Positions 14,571 through 23,651 of a DNA stretch of 64,000 nucleotides are shown piece by piece. The position numbers and the translations under genes were made by a program. How positions within the stretch are numbered: position 1 is the first letter of the stretch; every line of letters begins with the position of its first letter. The stretch comes from Flavobacterium sp. MC2016-06 (GTDB taxonomy: Bacteria; Bacteroidota; Bacteroidia; Flavobacteriales; Flavobacteriaceae): assembly GCF_009711165.2 (NCBI RefSeq), contig NZ_WMID02000004.1:62001-126000 (forward strand). Direction: 5' to 3'. The notes under the pieces were generated by a model. That model saw only the letters and a program-made list of their open reading frames with translations. It was not told where the DNA came from and made no database searches.

Positions 14571-15122
14571 CTATCCAATTTTCTTCAAAACTTCTCTTGC
14601 AACCGCTTTATATGCTGCCGAATGATCTGAATAATCTTTGTTTAAAATGATTTGAAGTTCGGGATGAATCCAATCGTAATGATTTCCTAATACATATAAT
14701 GTTCTTATAGAATAGGCTTTTGTAGCCACTTTTGTATCCTTTATAAGCCAGTCAAAAGAAGCTTCAATACAATTTTGTAGATTTTCTTCGGAAAGGACAA
14801 CACTGTTTTCTGCTTTTTTATAATGAGATTTTACCAAAAGCTGTATGATTTTAGCAATTGGTCTGAGGGAACTTTCTTGTTTTAAATGTTTAAGGTTTTC
14901 AAAGATAAGATCAAGATGAGGCTCTAGCCAATTAAGTTCTTCGTATGATACAAATTCTAAAATCCAACACGCTTTATGATTGTTTTTTTCTGAAGGTGAA
15001 AAACAAATCGTAACCAATTCATTAAAATATTTTTTGTTTTCTAAAACATCTTGAGCAACCTTAAGTCGGTTTTCCCGGTACGCATTTACATAATCTAGTT
15101 TTAATTGGAGTTCAGAGGGCAT
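14571..15122 (-). CDS. Hypothetical helical-repeat protein
   Basis: A 183-residue soluble protein made of helical hairpins resembling HEAT-like repeats (RENRLKVAQDVLENKKYFNE, CWILEFVSYEELNWLEPHLDLI, KAYSIRTLYVLGNHYDWIHPEL). It has no signal peptide and no catalytic motif. I recall related proteins carrying a misleading adenylosuccinate lyase label because they neighbour purB in relatives, but none of the lyase signature is present. Here it lies between the TonB receptor and purK, with a family A repeat downstream. Function is unknown. Confidence 0.7.
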   Translation of the reverse strand: MPSELQLKLDYVNAYRENRLKVAQDVLENKKYFNELVTICFSPSEKNNHKACWILEFVSYEELNWLEPHLDLIFENLKHLKQESSLRPIAKIIQLLVKSHYKKAENSVVLSEENLQNCIEASFDWLIKDTKVATKAYSIRTLYVLGNHYDWIHPELQIILNKDYSDHSAAYKAVAREVLKKIG

Positions 15123-15145
15123 CTTAGTGGTTTTTAAATACGCAA

Positions 15146-17236
15146 CTAAAATAAGTAATTTAGTGAGACTAATCCATAAAAATTTGTAGGAAGCCCAGGA
15201 TAGTAATATCTAGGCGACGCAGCGCCCACTGCAACGGCGTTTGGTAAAATTAAAGAGGTATATTTTTCATCTGTCAGATTATTAACGCCTGCCGATAAAT
15301 GTGCGTTTAGTCGCGGTAGGATTTCAAAACGATAACCCGTTTTTAGATTAATTATTTTGTAAGAATCTGTAAAAGCAGTATTAGCATCGTTTAAAGGTAT
15401 TTTGTCAACAAACTGAAAATCGCCACTTAAATAAATTCCTGCATCTGTATTTAGTGTTATTCCGGCATTGGCTTTGTTGGCAGGAACTCCAGTAAGTTTG
15501 TTGCCCGAAAAATTATTTCCACTGTCTACAAATTCTTTAAATTCATAATTCCCCAAAGAACCAGAAATACAGGAGTTTAGGATGAAAAACGAATTAATCG
15601 GCCAATTGTGATTTAAGGAAATTTCGATGCCTTCATGAAATGTTCTACCGGCATTTACTCCTACATATTGATCGTCTCCAACCCGTTTAGCGACTAATAA
15701 ATCTTTAATCTCCATTCGATAAACGCTTAATTCTGTGTAAAGTCTTTTATTGAAAAAATAGAATTTTCCGCCAATCTCAAAATTATAACCATTCTCAGGT
15801 TTTATATCAGAATTAATAGTGCCAGAACTCGTTAATGTTTCTTCTGTTGCTGGAAGAGAAAAACCTCGGCTTGCAGAAAAATAAACCGTCTGCTGTTCAT
15901 TAGGTTTAAATAATAAAGAAAGCTGAGGAGAAAATATATCATCGTAACTGTATCTTTGAGTCGAGTTGAGGTTGTAATTCTCCAATTCAAATTGCGTTTT
16001 ATTGTAGTTTAATCCAGCTTGAATTTCAAATTCCTCAAAAAGCAAAGTTCTTATCTGCGAAAAGATATTATAAAAATGTCTTTTCTGACCCGTTTCTGTA
16101 AGCTGATCTCCTTGCAGACTTCCTTGACCATTATTCTGCGGGTATAAATTCTGAAAAGTGTTGCCTTTATAATGGTCTGTAAAATATTCGATTCCAGCGA
16201 TAAATTGATTTTCTACTGCTGCAATTTTAAAATTTCCAGAAAACTGAGTTCTCGCGCCGCTTGCAAAAGTATATTGGCGCAAAATATCAAAAGGTCTTGG
16301 TTCGTTGCTGTCTTTATAATTGATGAAAATGGAAGTCGAATTATTCAAGTTTTCATTAATTTTAAAATCATAAGCCAATCCTGCCAATGTCGATTTGTAT
16401 TCTTTAAAACCTTTTGAAGCAACCCAAGTTGGCGCTCCAGCCTGCGGATTATTATCAAAAGTTGTTTTATTAATCGAACTCGGAATGTAGGCTTTCAAAT
16501 ACGTATAATTAGAAAAATAAGTAAGCTTGCTGTTTTTCTTCTTGAATAATTCGCCTGCGAGTGTAATACCTTCACGATTGTAATTGCTATTTTCTCTCCA
16601 GCCGTCTGTTTCTAATTTATGATAGCTTAAATTTAAACTCCCTTCTTTTTCGTTCAAACTATAATTTATCGTGTTTTTTAATAAACCATAGGAACCTACA
16701 ACGGTATTGATTCCTGCACTTTCGCCAATTTTTTTAGAAAGCTCTGGCGAAATCAAAATAGCGCCGCCCAATCCCGCGCCGTAAACGCTAGAAAGCGGTC
16801 CTTTAATAATTTCAATCTGGCTGAGGTTTTCCAAATCAATATCATCAATTACAGTTTCGCTGTTTCCAGAAGTCAGCGGAATACTGCCGTAAAAAGCTCT
16901 AATTTTATTGGTTCCGTAAGGCGTTCTCGCGCCAATACCACGAATTGAAATTCGAGTAGTTGTAAAATTTGAAGACTGCATATACACACCAGAAACCGTA
17001 TTCATTACGGTACTGATATCTGTGGTGTTATTTTGCAATAATTCTTTTCGAGATAAAACACCAATAGAGGCGGGAATATCTTGCGAGTTATTATTAATAT
17101 AAAGCGGACTAACTAGAACTTCTTGGAGTTTTTCGGTTTTAAGTGAATCAATAGTTTTGCCTTCTTTATTTTGTGCAGTAATGTTTAGAAAACAAAACAG
17201 CCCAAAACAAAGAAGACAATATTTTTTTAGAATCAT
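15146..17236 (-). CDS. TonB-dependent outer-membrane receptor
   Basis: A 696-residue receptor from the ATG at 17236, which gives a proper signal peptide (MILKKYCLLCFGLFCFLNITAQ); the upstream in-frame Met would bury it. After it comes a TonB-box-like LQEVLVSP, then the plug domain (IPASIGVLSRKELLQNNTTDI ... SIRGIGAR ... IEIIKGPLSSVYGAGLGGAILI) and a 22-strand-type barrel ending in aromatic NFYGLVSLNYLF. There is no carboxypeptidase-regulatory extension, so it is not SusC-type. It resembles iron-siderophore (FecA/FhuA-like) receptors, but the ligand cannot be named. No sensor, sigma factor or siderophore gene lies beside it. A family B repeat lies upstream. Confidence 0.88.
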   Translation of the reverse strand: MILKKYCLLCFGLFCFLNITAQNKEGKTIDSLKTEKLQEVLVSPLYINNNSQDIPASIGVLSRKELLQNNTTDISTVMNTVSGVYMQSSNFTTTRISIRGIGARTPYGTNKIRAFYGSIPLTSGNSETVIDDIDLENLSQIEIIKGPLSSVYGAGLGGAILISPELSKKIGESAGINTVVGSYGLLKNTINYSLNEKEGSLNLSYHKLETDGWRENSNYNREGITLAGELFKKKNSKLTYFSNYTYLKAYIPSSINKTTFDNNPQAGAPTWVASKGFKEYKSTLAGLAYDFKINENLNNSTSIFINYKDSNEPRPFDILRQYTFASGARTQFSGNFKIAAVENQFIAGIEYFTDHYKGNTFQNLYPQNNGQGSLQGDQLTETGQKRHFYNIFSQIRTLLFEEFEIQAGLNYNKTQFELENYNLNSTQRYSYDDIFSPQLSLLFKPNEQQTVYFSASRGFSLPATEETLTSSGTINSDIKPENGYNFEIGGKFYFFNKRLYTELSVYRMEIKDLLVAKRVGDDQYVGVNAGRTFHEGIEISLNHNWPINSFFILNSCISGSLGNYEFKEFVDSGNNFSGNKLTGVPANKANAGITLNTDAGIYLSGDFQFVDKIPLNDANTAFTDSYKIINLKTGYRFEILPRLNAHLSAGVNNLTDEKYTSLILPNAVAVGAASPRYYYPGLPTNFYGLVSLNYLF

Positions 17237-17294
17237 AAATGAGTTTGTTGAAACATGAAAAAAAGTTACCGCAGCACTAAGATTAAACACAATA

Positions 17295-17396
17295 TTGTCA
17301 TTTCGACGAGGGAGAAATCACACTCGGGATTCGACAAAGATTGGCGATTTTGATTGCGGAGTTCCTAGTGTGATTTCTCCTTCTTCGAAATGACAA
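17295..17396. repeat. Large REP-like imperfect palindrome, family B, copy 2
   Basis: The left arm starts TTGTCATTTCGACGAGGGAG and the right arm ends TTCTTCGAAATGACAA. The layout is the same as at 792-894, with diverged centre. It lies between the TonB receptor start and the sorbosone-dehydrogenase-like gene end. Confidence 0.78.
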
Positions 17397-17467
17397 AAAG
17401 TATTTCAATTTATAATTGGCAGTGATAAAATTGGAATTTGGAATTTAAAAAATTGGGATTTAATTTT

Positions 17468-18742
17468 TTATTTATTCGCAGTAACTTTCCAAATTGTATT
17501 TCCGCTGTCATCATTTACTAGAAGAGATCCGTCATTCATCACTGTAACAGCAACAGGACGTCCGTAAACTTCTGCTTTAGCTTCATCAGCAATAAAACCA
17601 GTTAAAAAATCTTCTGGTTTTCCAGATGGTTTTCCGTTTTCAAAAGGAACAAAAATAACTTTGTAGCCTGATATTTTAGCTCGGTTCCAAGAACCATGCT
17701 GTCCAACGAAAATTCCGTTTTTATATTTTTTAGGGAAAGCATCTTTAGTATAAAAAGCCAAACCTAAAGAAGCTGTGTGAGCACCAACAGGAACATCTGG
17801 AACAATTGCTTTTGCTGCTAAATCTTTGTGTTCGCCTTTCATTCTTGGATCTAAAATATTGCCATAATAAGAATAAGGCCAGCCATAAAAGCCACCTCTT
17901 TTTACACAAGTAGCATAATCAGGAACAAGATCATCGCCCAATTCGTCGCGCTCATTAACAGCAGTCCAAAGTTCACCATTTGCAGGATTCCAATCCATCC
18001 CAACAGGATTTCTAATTCCCGAAGCGAAGATTTTCTCCCCAGTTCCATCAGGATTGACTTCTAGAATTGCAGCGCGGCGAACTTCTTTATCCATACCATT
18101 TTCACCAACATTGCTTCCAGAACCAACCGAAACATAAATTTTAGTTCCGTCTTTACTAGCAAGTAAATTTCTTGTCCAGTGATTGTTGTAACCGCCGGCA
18201 GGAAGTTCGAGAATTTTGGTGCCTTGCGTTTCTAATTTCAGCGGATTGTTTTTATAAGGATAACGGTAAAGTCCGTCAGTGTTGGCGATGTAGAAAAAAT
18301 CATTTAAAACCAACATTCCAAAAGGTCTGTTTAAACCAGCAATAAAAACTTCGCGAGTTTCAAATTTCCCATCTTTATCGGCATCACGAAAAATCGTAAT
18401 TTGGTTTTTACTCGTTCTTGTACCACTTTCAACAACAAAAATATCATTATTTGGAGCGATGTATGTCCAACGCGGATTTTCTAAGCCATCGGCAAATTTT
18501 GTAACAGTAAAGCCTTCAGGTGCTTTTGGCATTTTTCCATCAGACCATTTTAGAACTTTACTATTGTTAGTTTTAGATTCTGTTGCGAAAGGTGCAGGTA
18601 GTTTTAAATCGCCAATTGCTGTTTTTACAACATTGCCGGGTTGTTTTGCTAAAGCTTCTTTTTCTTCTTTTGTGACCTGCCCGTTGCAGGCTGTTATTGT
18701 GATTAGTAGAAAGGTGGAAAATATTTGTGCGGTTGTTTTCAT
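17468..18742 (-). CDS. Glucose/sorbosone dehydrogenase-like lipoprotein
   Basis: A 424-residue beta-propeller protein of the PQQ-dependent soluble glucose/L-sorbosone dehydrogenase family. A lipoprotein signal (MKTTAQIFSTFLLITITAC, Cys19) is followed by a linker and the propeller. Recognisable blocks are NPRWTYIAPNNDIFVVESGT, NRPFGMLVL, NNHWTRNLLASKDGTKIYVSVG, FASGIRNPVGMDWNPANGELW, GGFYGWPYSYYG and FVGQHGSWNRAKISGYKV. Related proteins bind PQQ and Ca2+ and oxidise sugars, but many family members have unknown substrates and no PQQ synthesis genes are nearby. It should be anchored in the periplasm. It is transcribed alone. Confidence 0.82.
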   Translation of the reverse strand: MKTTAQIFSTFLLITITACNGQVTKEEKEALAKQPGNVVKTAIGDLKLPAPFATESKTNNSKVLKWSDGKMPKAPEGFTVTKFADGLENPRWTYIAPNNDIFVVESGTRTSKNQITIFRDADKDGKFETREVFIAGLNRPFGMLVLNDFFYIANTDGLYRYPYKNNPLKLETQGTKILELPAGGYNNHWTRNLLASKDGTKIYVSVGSGSNVGENGMDKEVRRAAILEVNPDGTGEKIFASGIRNPVGMDWNPANGELWTAVNERDELGDDLVPDYATCVKRGGFYGWPYSYYGNILDPRMKGEHKDLAAKAIVPDVPVGAHTASLGLAFYTKDAFPKKYKNGIFVGQHGSWNRAKISGYKVIFVPFENGKPSGKPEDFLTGFIADEAKAEVYGRPVAVTVMNDGSLLVNDDSGNTIWKVTANK

Positions 18743-18894
18743 TTTAGACAGGGGTTAAAAGTTTTAAGGACAACAATTTAATAAAATTAAAGACATTTCG
18801 AACAAAAAAAATGTAAATATTAAACGATATCCGGTATTCTGAAAAAAATAAAGATGCAGCCTATTTTCATACTTACAGTTTGGTTGTAATTCTG

Positions 18895-18902
18895 TATCTT
18901 TG
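18895..18902 (+). promoter_or_regulatory. Possible -7 box for hpt
   Basis: TATCTTTG fits TAnnTTTG and lies 24 nt before the hpt ATG at 18927. The best TTTG upstream is only 12 nt away, so the -33 element is weak or absent. It supports the start at 18927 over the earlier in-frame ATG at 18900. Confidence 0.4.
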
Positions 18903-18926
18903 CGCATTATTTTAAACAGGAAAATA

Positions 18927-19457
18927 ATGATACAACTTCACGATAAACAATTTGTTCCGTTTATTTCGGCTAAAGAAATTGATTTTGCTTTGACCAAAAT
19001 TGTGGCAGAAGTAGAGGATGATTTTGGTGATGATACTCCAATTTTTATTGGTGTTTTGAATGGTGCATTTATGGTTGTTGCAGATTTTTTAAAGAAATAT
19101 AAAAAACCATGCGAGGTTTCATTTATCAAAATGGCATCTTATGAAGGAACAGAATCTACCAATGTTGTTAAAGAATTAATTGGGATCAATCAAGATTTGT
19201 CTGGTAGAACTGTCGTTATTATCGAAGATATTATCGATACAGGAAACACGATCGAAGAATTAAAACACATGTTTAAAGAAAGAAATGTAAAGCATTTTAA
19301 AATTGCAACATTATTCTTTAAGCCGGAAGCATACAAAAAAGACATTAAAATAGATTATATCGGAATCAGGATTCCAAATAAATTTATTGTAGGTTACGGT
19401 TTAGACTATGATGGTTTAGGCAGAAATTTAGCTGAGGTATATAAATTAGCAGAATAA
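18927..19457 (+). CDS. hpt: Hypoxanthine phosphoribosyltransferase
   Basis: A 176-residue type I phosphoribosyltransferase that salvages hypoxanthine (and probably guanine) to nucleotides using PRPP. The PRPP-binding loop is VVIIEDIIDTGNT (about residues 96-108), with the two acidic residues at 100-101. GVLNGAFMVVADF is the earlier PPi loop and FIVGYGLDYDGLGRN the base-binding end. The start at MIQLHDKQF is preferred because the longer frame overlaps the -7 box. It precedes adk, 73 bp away, so nucleotide salvage genes are adjacent. Confidence 0.93.
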   Translation: MIQLHDKQFVPFISAKEIDFALTKIVAEVEDDFGDDTPIFIGVLNGAFMVVADFLKKYKKPCEVSFIKMASYEGTESTNVVKELIGINQDLSGRTVVIIEDIIDTGNTIEELKHMFKERNVKHFKIATLFFKPEAYKKDIKIDYIGIRIPNKFIVGYGLDYDGLGRNLAEVYKLAE

Positions 19458-19530
19458 TAAACAAAACACACATAACTATATATTCATTTTAAACTTCTTA
19501 AAATTCAAGAAGTAACAACACACACATATT

Positions 19531-20103
19531 ATGATTAACATTGTTTTATTTGGAAAGCCTGGAGCAGGAAAAGGAACTCAGGCAGAATTTTTAAAAGAAA
19601 AATACAATTTAACACATCTTTCTACAGGAGATATTTTTCGTTTTAATTTAAAAAATGATACAGATTTAGGTAAAAAAGCAAGAGTATTTATGGACAATGG
19701 AGAATTAGTTCCATGTGAAGTAACTACTGCAATGTTAATAGACGAAGTAAATAAACACCCAGATACAGCAGGATTTTTGTTTGATGGTTACCCAAGAACA
19801 TTAGACCAAGCTGCAGCATTAGATAAATTTTTACCAACAATTGGTTCAAGCGTAACAGCAACAATTGCATTAGAAGCAGATGATGAAATTCTAGTAGCTC
19901 GTTTATTAGAAAGAGGAAAAACAAGCGGAAGAGTTGATGATCAAGACGAAGAAAAAATTCGTGTAAGATATCAAGAATACAACGAAAAAACAGCACCGCT
20001 AATTGGTTACTATAAAGAACAGAATAAGTTTTATGCCGTAAACGGTATAGGAACTATTGAAGAAATTACAGAGCGATTAACGTCAGTTATAGATAATTTG
20101 TAG
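19531..20103 (+). CDS. adk: Adenylate kinase
   Basis: A 190-residue adenylate kinase (ATP + AMP to 2 ADP). The P-loop is G8-KPGAGK-G15 and the AMP-binding region is HLSTGDIFRFNL. DGYPRTLDQA is the family signature, and RLLERGKTSGRVDDQDEEKIRVRYQEY covers a short lid without zinc ligands, usual for Bacteroidetes. It starts after a 73-bp gap that includes a small hairpin (ACTTCTT ... AAGAAGT, 19493-19513). The adjacent hpt gene suggests a shared nucleotide-metabolism unit. It is essential in known bacteria. Confidence 0.96.
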   Translation: MINIVLFGKPGAGKGTQAEFLKEKYNLTHLSTGDIFRFNLKNDTDLGKKARVFMDNGELVPCEVTTAMLIDEVNKHPDTAGFLFDGYPRTLDQAAALDKFLPTIGSSVTATIALEADDEILVARLLERGKTSGRVDDQDEEKIRVRYQEYNEKTAPLIGYYKEQNKFYAVNGIGTIEEITERLTSVIDNL

Positions 20104-20104
20104 A

Positions 20105-20215
20105 AGCTTTTTCCAGCTGTCGTTACATCCCGATAGTTATCGGGACGCAAAAAAAACTATTTTTCCATACCATAAAACGAGCTTCCGCTGGTTGCAGTTT
20201 TCTGGAAGGGAAAAT
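20105..20215. repeat. Palindromic intergenic repeat family H
   Basis: A perfect hairpin TCCCGATAGTTATCGGGA (20128-20145) is followed by an A-run and a less regular region with AGCTTCCGCTGG and TTCTGGAAGGGAAAA. The latter is partly complementary to AGCTTTTTCCAGCTG at the start. It fills the adk to CNNM-gene gap and may also end adk transcription. Confidence 0.55.
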
Positions 20216-20319
20216 TAGTTTTTTTTAGCTGATAGCTTTCTCTGACAACTGAGCTATTAGATATATTTTAGAATACAAATTACATTAACGAATTATTAAA
20301 TAACGAATTAACTACCAAA

Positions 20320-21594
20320 TTGGAAATACTAATAATATTTTTTCTAATACTATTAAACGGAGTTTTCTCTATGTCTGAAATCGCATTGATTTCGGCCAGA
20401 AAAAACAGATTGGAAACCGCAGCAAAAAAGGGAAATAAAAGTGCCAAAATTGCACTGGATTTAGCCAATTCCCCAAACAAATTTCTTTCAACAGTGCAAA
20501 TCGGAATTACCTTAATCGGGATTTTGACAGGTATTTATTCTGGAGATAAAATTACTATAGATGTTGAGGCTTTTGTAAGCGGATTTGCAGTTCTAAAACC
20601 ATATGCGCATTCTGTTGCTGTGGGAATTGTTGTTGTTGTTTTAACATTTTTTTCTTTGGTTTTAGGAGAATTACTGCCTAAAAGAATTGGATTGAATTAT
20701 CCAGAATCTATTGCAAAAATGGTAGCAATGCCAATGAAAATAGTTTCGATTATAACAGCGCCGTTTATCTGGATGCTAACTACTTCGACAGATTTTTTAT
20801 TGAATATTCTGCAGATTAAACCAACGGCTGACGGAAAAGTTACCGAAGAAGAAATTAAAGCCATTATAAAAGAAGGAACTGAAGGCGGAGAAGTTCAAGA
20901 AATTGAGCAGGATATTGTAGAACGCGTTTTTCATATCGGAGATAGAAAAGTTAGCTCTTTAATGACACACCGTAAATCGGTAGACATGCTGCCATTAAAT
21001 GCAGATAAATCTAAAATTAAAGAATTAGTTTTAGAGGATCTTCATACGGTTTATCCAATTTACAATGATAATTATGATGACATTGTGGGAATCGTAACCT
21101 TAAAAAATATATTTGCCAATATTGAAACAGATCATTTTGATTTGTCTGCTATAATGTCTGAGGCTCCTTATCTAATGGAGCAGACAACGGCTTATAAGGC
21201 TTTAGAAAATTTTAAGAAAACAGGAGTTCACTACGCTTTAGTTTCAGACGAATATGGTGTTTTTCAAGGAATTATTACTTTGAATGACATCCTAGAAGCT
21301 TTAGTTGGAGATGCTTCTGATTTTTATAAAGATGAATTTCAGCTTATAGAAAGAGAAGATGGTTCATGGTTAGTAGACGGACATTATTCGTTACACGATT
21401 TCTTGACTTATTTTGAGTTAGATGAGTTGACAAATGATTACGAAGTAAATACCGTAAGTGGTATGATCATGACAGAGCTGTCTCATATTCCAAAAGAAGG
21501 CGAGAAATTAGTATGGCAGAAATTTGTATTAGAAGTCGTAGATATGGACGGCGTAAAGATTGATAAAGTGCTTGTGAAAGCGCTAAAAGAGTAA
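20320..21594 (+). CDS. CNNM/DUF21-CBS (hemolysin-like, CorC/HlyC) membrane protein
   Basis: A 424-residue protein with a DUF21/CNNM membrane domain (segments near LIIFFLILLNGVFSMSEIALI, VQIGITLIGILTGIYSG, SVAVGIVVVVLTFFSLVLGELLPKRIG and IVSIITAPFIWMLTTS), two CBS domains (about 200-330: VSSLMTHRKSVDML..., LMEQTTAYKALENF...) and a CorC_HlyC C-terminal domain (FQLIEREDGSWLVDGHYSLHDF). Family members are linked to Mg2+/Co2+ efflux or membrane stability; many are mislabelled hemolysin. The start is a TTG at 20320: the conserved MEILIIFF start aligns with it and the next ATG would cut into the first membrane segment. It lies between adk and obg. Confidence 0.88.
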   Translation: MEILIIFFLILLNGVFSMSEIALISARKNRLETAAKKGNKSAKIALDLANSPNKFLSTVQIGITLIGILTGIYSGDKITIDVEAFVSGFAVLKPYAHSVAVGIVVVVLTFFSLVLGELLPKRIGLNYPESIAKMVAMPMKIVSIITAPFIWMLTTSTDFLLNILQIKPTADGKVTEEEIKAIIKEGTEGGEVQEIEQDIVERVFHIGDRKVSSLMTHRKSVDMLPLNADKSKIKELVLEDLHTVYPIYNDNYDDIVGIVTLKNIFANIETDHFDLSAIMSEAPYLMEQTTAYKALENFKKTGVHYALVSDEYGVFQGIITLNDILEALVGDASDFYKDEFQLIEREDGSWLVDGHYSLHDFLTYFELDELTNDYEVNTVSGMIMTELSHIPKEGEKLVWQKFVLEVVDMDGVKIDKVLVKALKE

Positions 21595-21603
21595 AGAGAA
21601 TTT

Positions 21604-21663
21604 GTTTCAAGTTTCAAGTTTCAGGTTAATGCGTTGAGCAACTTGAAACTTGAAACTTGAAAC
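21604..21663. repeat. Palindrome of TTTCAAG units (family G)
   Basis: Three direct units GTTTCAAGTTTCAAGTTTCA (21604-21623) are followed, after about 17 nt, by the inverted array ACTTGAAACTTGAAACTTGA (ending at 21663). It can form a long hairpin between the CNNM gene and obg. Confidence 0.75.
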
Positions 21664-21681
21664 GTTATATAAACAAGAACA

Positions 21682-22683
21682 ATGACAGAGGGAAATTTTG
21701 TAGATTATGTTAAGATATATGTTTCTTCCGGAAAAGGAGGAAAAGGATCTACACATTTACATAGAGAGAAATTTATTGAAAAAGGAGGCCCGGACGGTGG
21801 TGACGGAGGACGTGGTGGACACGTATATTTAGTAGGGAACAAAGGTCTTTGGACATTGTTTCACCTTAAGTTTGCGAGACACGTAAAAGCAGGTCACGGT
21901 GGTGATGGTGGTGGAGATAGAAGTACTGGTGCTGACGGAGATGATAAATATATCGAAGTACCTTTGGGAACTGTTGTAAAAGATAAAGAAACAGGAGAAA
22001 CTTTATTTGAAATCACAGAAGATGGAGAAAAAAGAATTCTTTGTAAAGGAGGAAAAGGTGGTTTAGGAAACTGGCATTTTAGGAGTTCTACCAATCAAAC
22101 GCCTCGATATGCACAGCCAGGTTTATTGGGTGTAGAGATGGATGTAATTTTGGAGCTTAAAGTTTTAGCAGATGTAGGTTTAGTAGGTTTTCCTAATGCA
22201 GGAAAATCAACTTTGTTGTCTGTTTTAACATCGGCAAAACCAAAAATTGCAGATTATCCATTTACGACTTTAAAACCAAACTTAGGAATTGTAGCTTACA
22301 GAGATTTTCAATCTTTTGTAATTGCTGATATTCCAGGTATTATTGAAGGTGCAGCAGAAGGAAAAGGTTTAGGACATTACTTCTTGCGTCATATTGAGCG
22401 TAACTCAACATTGCTGTTTTTAGTTCCGGTTGATACGCCAGATATCAAAGCAGAATATGATATTTTGGTTAATGAATTAACGAAATATAATCCTGAAATG
22501 CTGGATAAAGAACGTCTTTTGGTAATCTCAAAATGCGATATGCTTGATGACGAACTTAAAGCAGAATTAAAAGTAGAATTAGATGTTGCTTTTAAAGATA
22601 TTCCTTATATGTTTATTTCATCTGTTGCTCAACAAGGTTTGACAGATTTAAAAGATAAGCTTTGGAAAATGCTTAACGAATAA
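21682..22683 (+). CDS. obg: Obg-family GTPase (ObgE/CgtA)
   Basis: A 333-residue ribosome-associated GTPase involved in 50S subunit maturation and stress responses. The N-terminal Obg domain is glycine-rich ([33 protein letters not shown]). The G domain has the P-loop [11 protein letters not shown] (about residues 168-178), [25 protein letters not shown], and the SKCD base-recognition motif. The C-terminal OCT domain is absent, as is common in this phylum. A strong terminator follows at 22704-22736. Length and motifs are normal. Confidence 0.95.
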   Translation: MTEGNFVDYVKIYVSSGKGGKGSTHLHREKFIEKGGPDGGDGGRGGHVYLVGNKGLWTLFHLKFARHVKAGHGGDGGGDRSTGADGDDKYIEVPLGTVVKDKETGETLFEITEDGEKRILCKGGKGGLGNWHFRSSTNQTPRYAQPGLLGVEMDVILELKVLADVGLVGFPNAGKSTLLSVLTSAKPKIADYPFTTLKPNLGIVAYRDFQSFVIADIPGIIEGAAEGKGLGHYFLRHIERNSTLLFLVPVDTPDIKAEYDILVNELTKYNPEMLDKERLLVISKCDMLDDELKAELKVELDVAFKDIPYMFISSVAQQGLTDLKDKLWKMLNE

Positions 22684-22703
22684 ATTTTAAATGCTTAAAA
22701 ATA

Positions 22704-22736
22704 AAAAACCCAATAAGTCCAGCTTATTGGGTTTTT
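22704..22736 (+). terminator. Intrinsic terminator after obg
   Basis: AAAAACCCAATAAG (22704-22717) pairs with CTTATTGGGTTTTT (22723-22736) across a 5-nt loop, ending in a T-run. The A-run on the left lets it also serve the minus-strand gene ending at 22808. Confidence 0.9.
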
Positions 22737-22807
22737 GCATTATATCTCAAATATATTGTACATAAAAATAGGGGAGACCTAAAAGGGCCCTTTTTTTAAT
22801 CTAAAAA

Positions 22808-23338
22808 TTATAGACCAAAGTTTTTAGAAATTCCAACGTTAAAAGTTCTTCCAAAGTTAAAGCCTACGCGCTCTTGTCTTGGATCATTTTTACCGTCTAA
22901 ATTATCATAATTAAATCCTCCAATAGAAAAGTTTAAACCAAAACCTTTTTTCATGTTAATGAATAAAGCTGGTGTTACACTTACGTACATTCCTTTTGCA
23001 TCGTTAGTAGAAGTTGATTGATAACCTGCTCCTAAATCTGTATAAAAAGCAAACAAATCTGAAAGTGGTAATGAATAACGTGTAAAAGCTCCAATTTTGT
23101 ATTGTTCAGTTGTGCCAAATCCAGCTACTTCAACATTTGCAACCGTACCTTCAACACCAGCCGTCCAGTGATCTGTAAATTGGTATCCAATTTTGGGTGT
23201 AAATTCAAAATTAGATGATCTAGAATCGCCAATTTTTTCTGAATTAAATCCAACATTACCACCTAATAATATTGAGCCTTTTTGAGCATTTGAGATAGTT
23301 GCAACAAATAGAGCAACTCCTAAAAGAAATTTTTTCAT
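22808..23338 (-). CDS. Outer-membrane beta-barrel protein (OmpA/OmpW-like barrel)
   Basis: A 176-residue protein from the ATG at 23338 (MKKFLLGVALFVATISNAQ signal peptide). Alternating hydrophobic strands fit an eight-stranded barrel (SILLGGNVGFNS, SNFEFTPKIGYQF, WTAGVEGTVANVEV, AFYTDLGAGYQS, GFGLNFSIGGFNYD) and end in a terminal strand NVGISKNFGL with aromatic F before the last residues. The extra nine N-terminal residues of the longer frame would mask the signal peptide. It is transcribed alone, with a TAAATTTG box 24 nt upstream. The role is probably structural or porin-like. Confidence 0.8.
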   Translation of the reverse strand: MKKFLLGVALFVATISNAQKGSILLGGNVGFNSEKIGDSRSSNFEFTPKIGYQFTDHWTAGVEGTVANVEVAGFGTTEQYKIGAFTRYSLPLSDLFAFYTDLGAGYQSTSTNDAKGMYVSVTPALFINMKKGFGLNFSIGGFNYDNLDGKNDPRQERVGFNFGRTFNVGISKNFGL

Positions 23339-23362
23339 TTTATGTTTATTAATTAATTTAGG

Positions 23363-23370
23363 CAAATTTA
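23363..23370 (-). promoter_or_regulatory. -7 box of the outer-membrane protein gene
   Basis: The minus strand reads TAAATTTG; a TTTC lies 18 nt further upstream as a weak -33 element. The remaining 280 bp up to the S46 peptidase start is AT-rich; I see nothing else there except a near-consensus TATATTCG at 23624-23631 for that gene. Confidence 0.4.
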
Positions 23371-23651
23371 TACAAATCTAATTTGTAAGAAATAAATTAT
23401 AATAAATATTTCAAAAAGAAGGTTAAGTTTTACAAAAAATACATTGTATTGTGATTTTTAAATTATGATTTGTAGAAAATTAATGTTTTTAGAGTATATT
23501 AATCTTGAAAATGTATTTTGTCTTGCTTCTTTGATAAATTATAGATTTCGTAAAATAAAAGAAAAATGCATTTGATATGTTTGGCTTTTGTTGGTTTTTA
23601 ATATTTTTTTTGCGAAAATGAGTTATATTCGCAGAACTTAAATATAATTAC

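Noticed and set aside
14363..14578. 71-codon minus-strand ORF
   Set aside because: It runs through the family A palindrome and the purK promoter, and its composition follows the repeat; there is no homology or membrane logic.
21604..21663. Possible CRISPR-like short repeats (TTTCAAG units)
   Set aside because: Units are 7 nt, without spacers, and form one palindrome; no cas genes are present.
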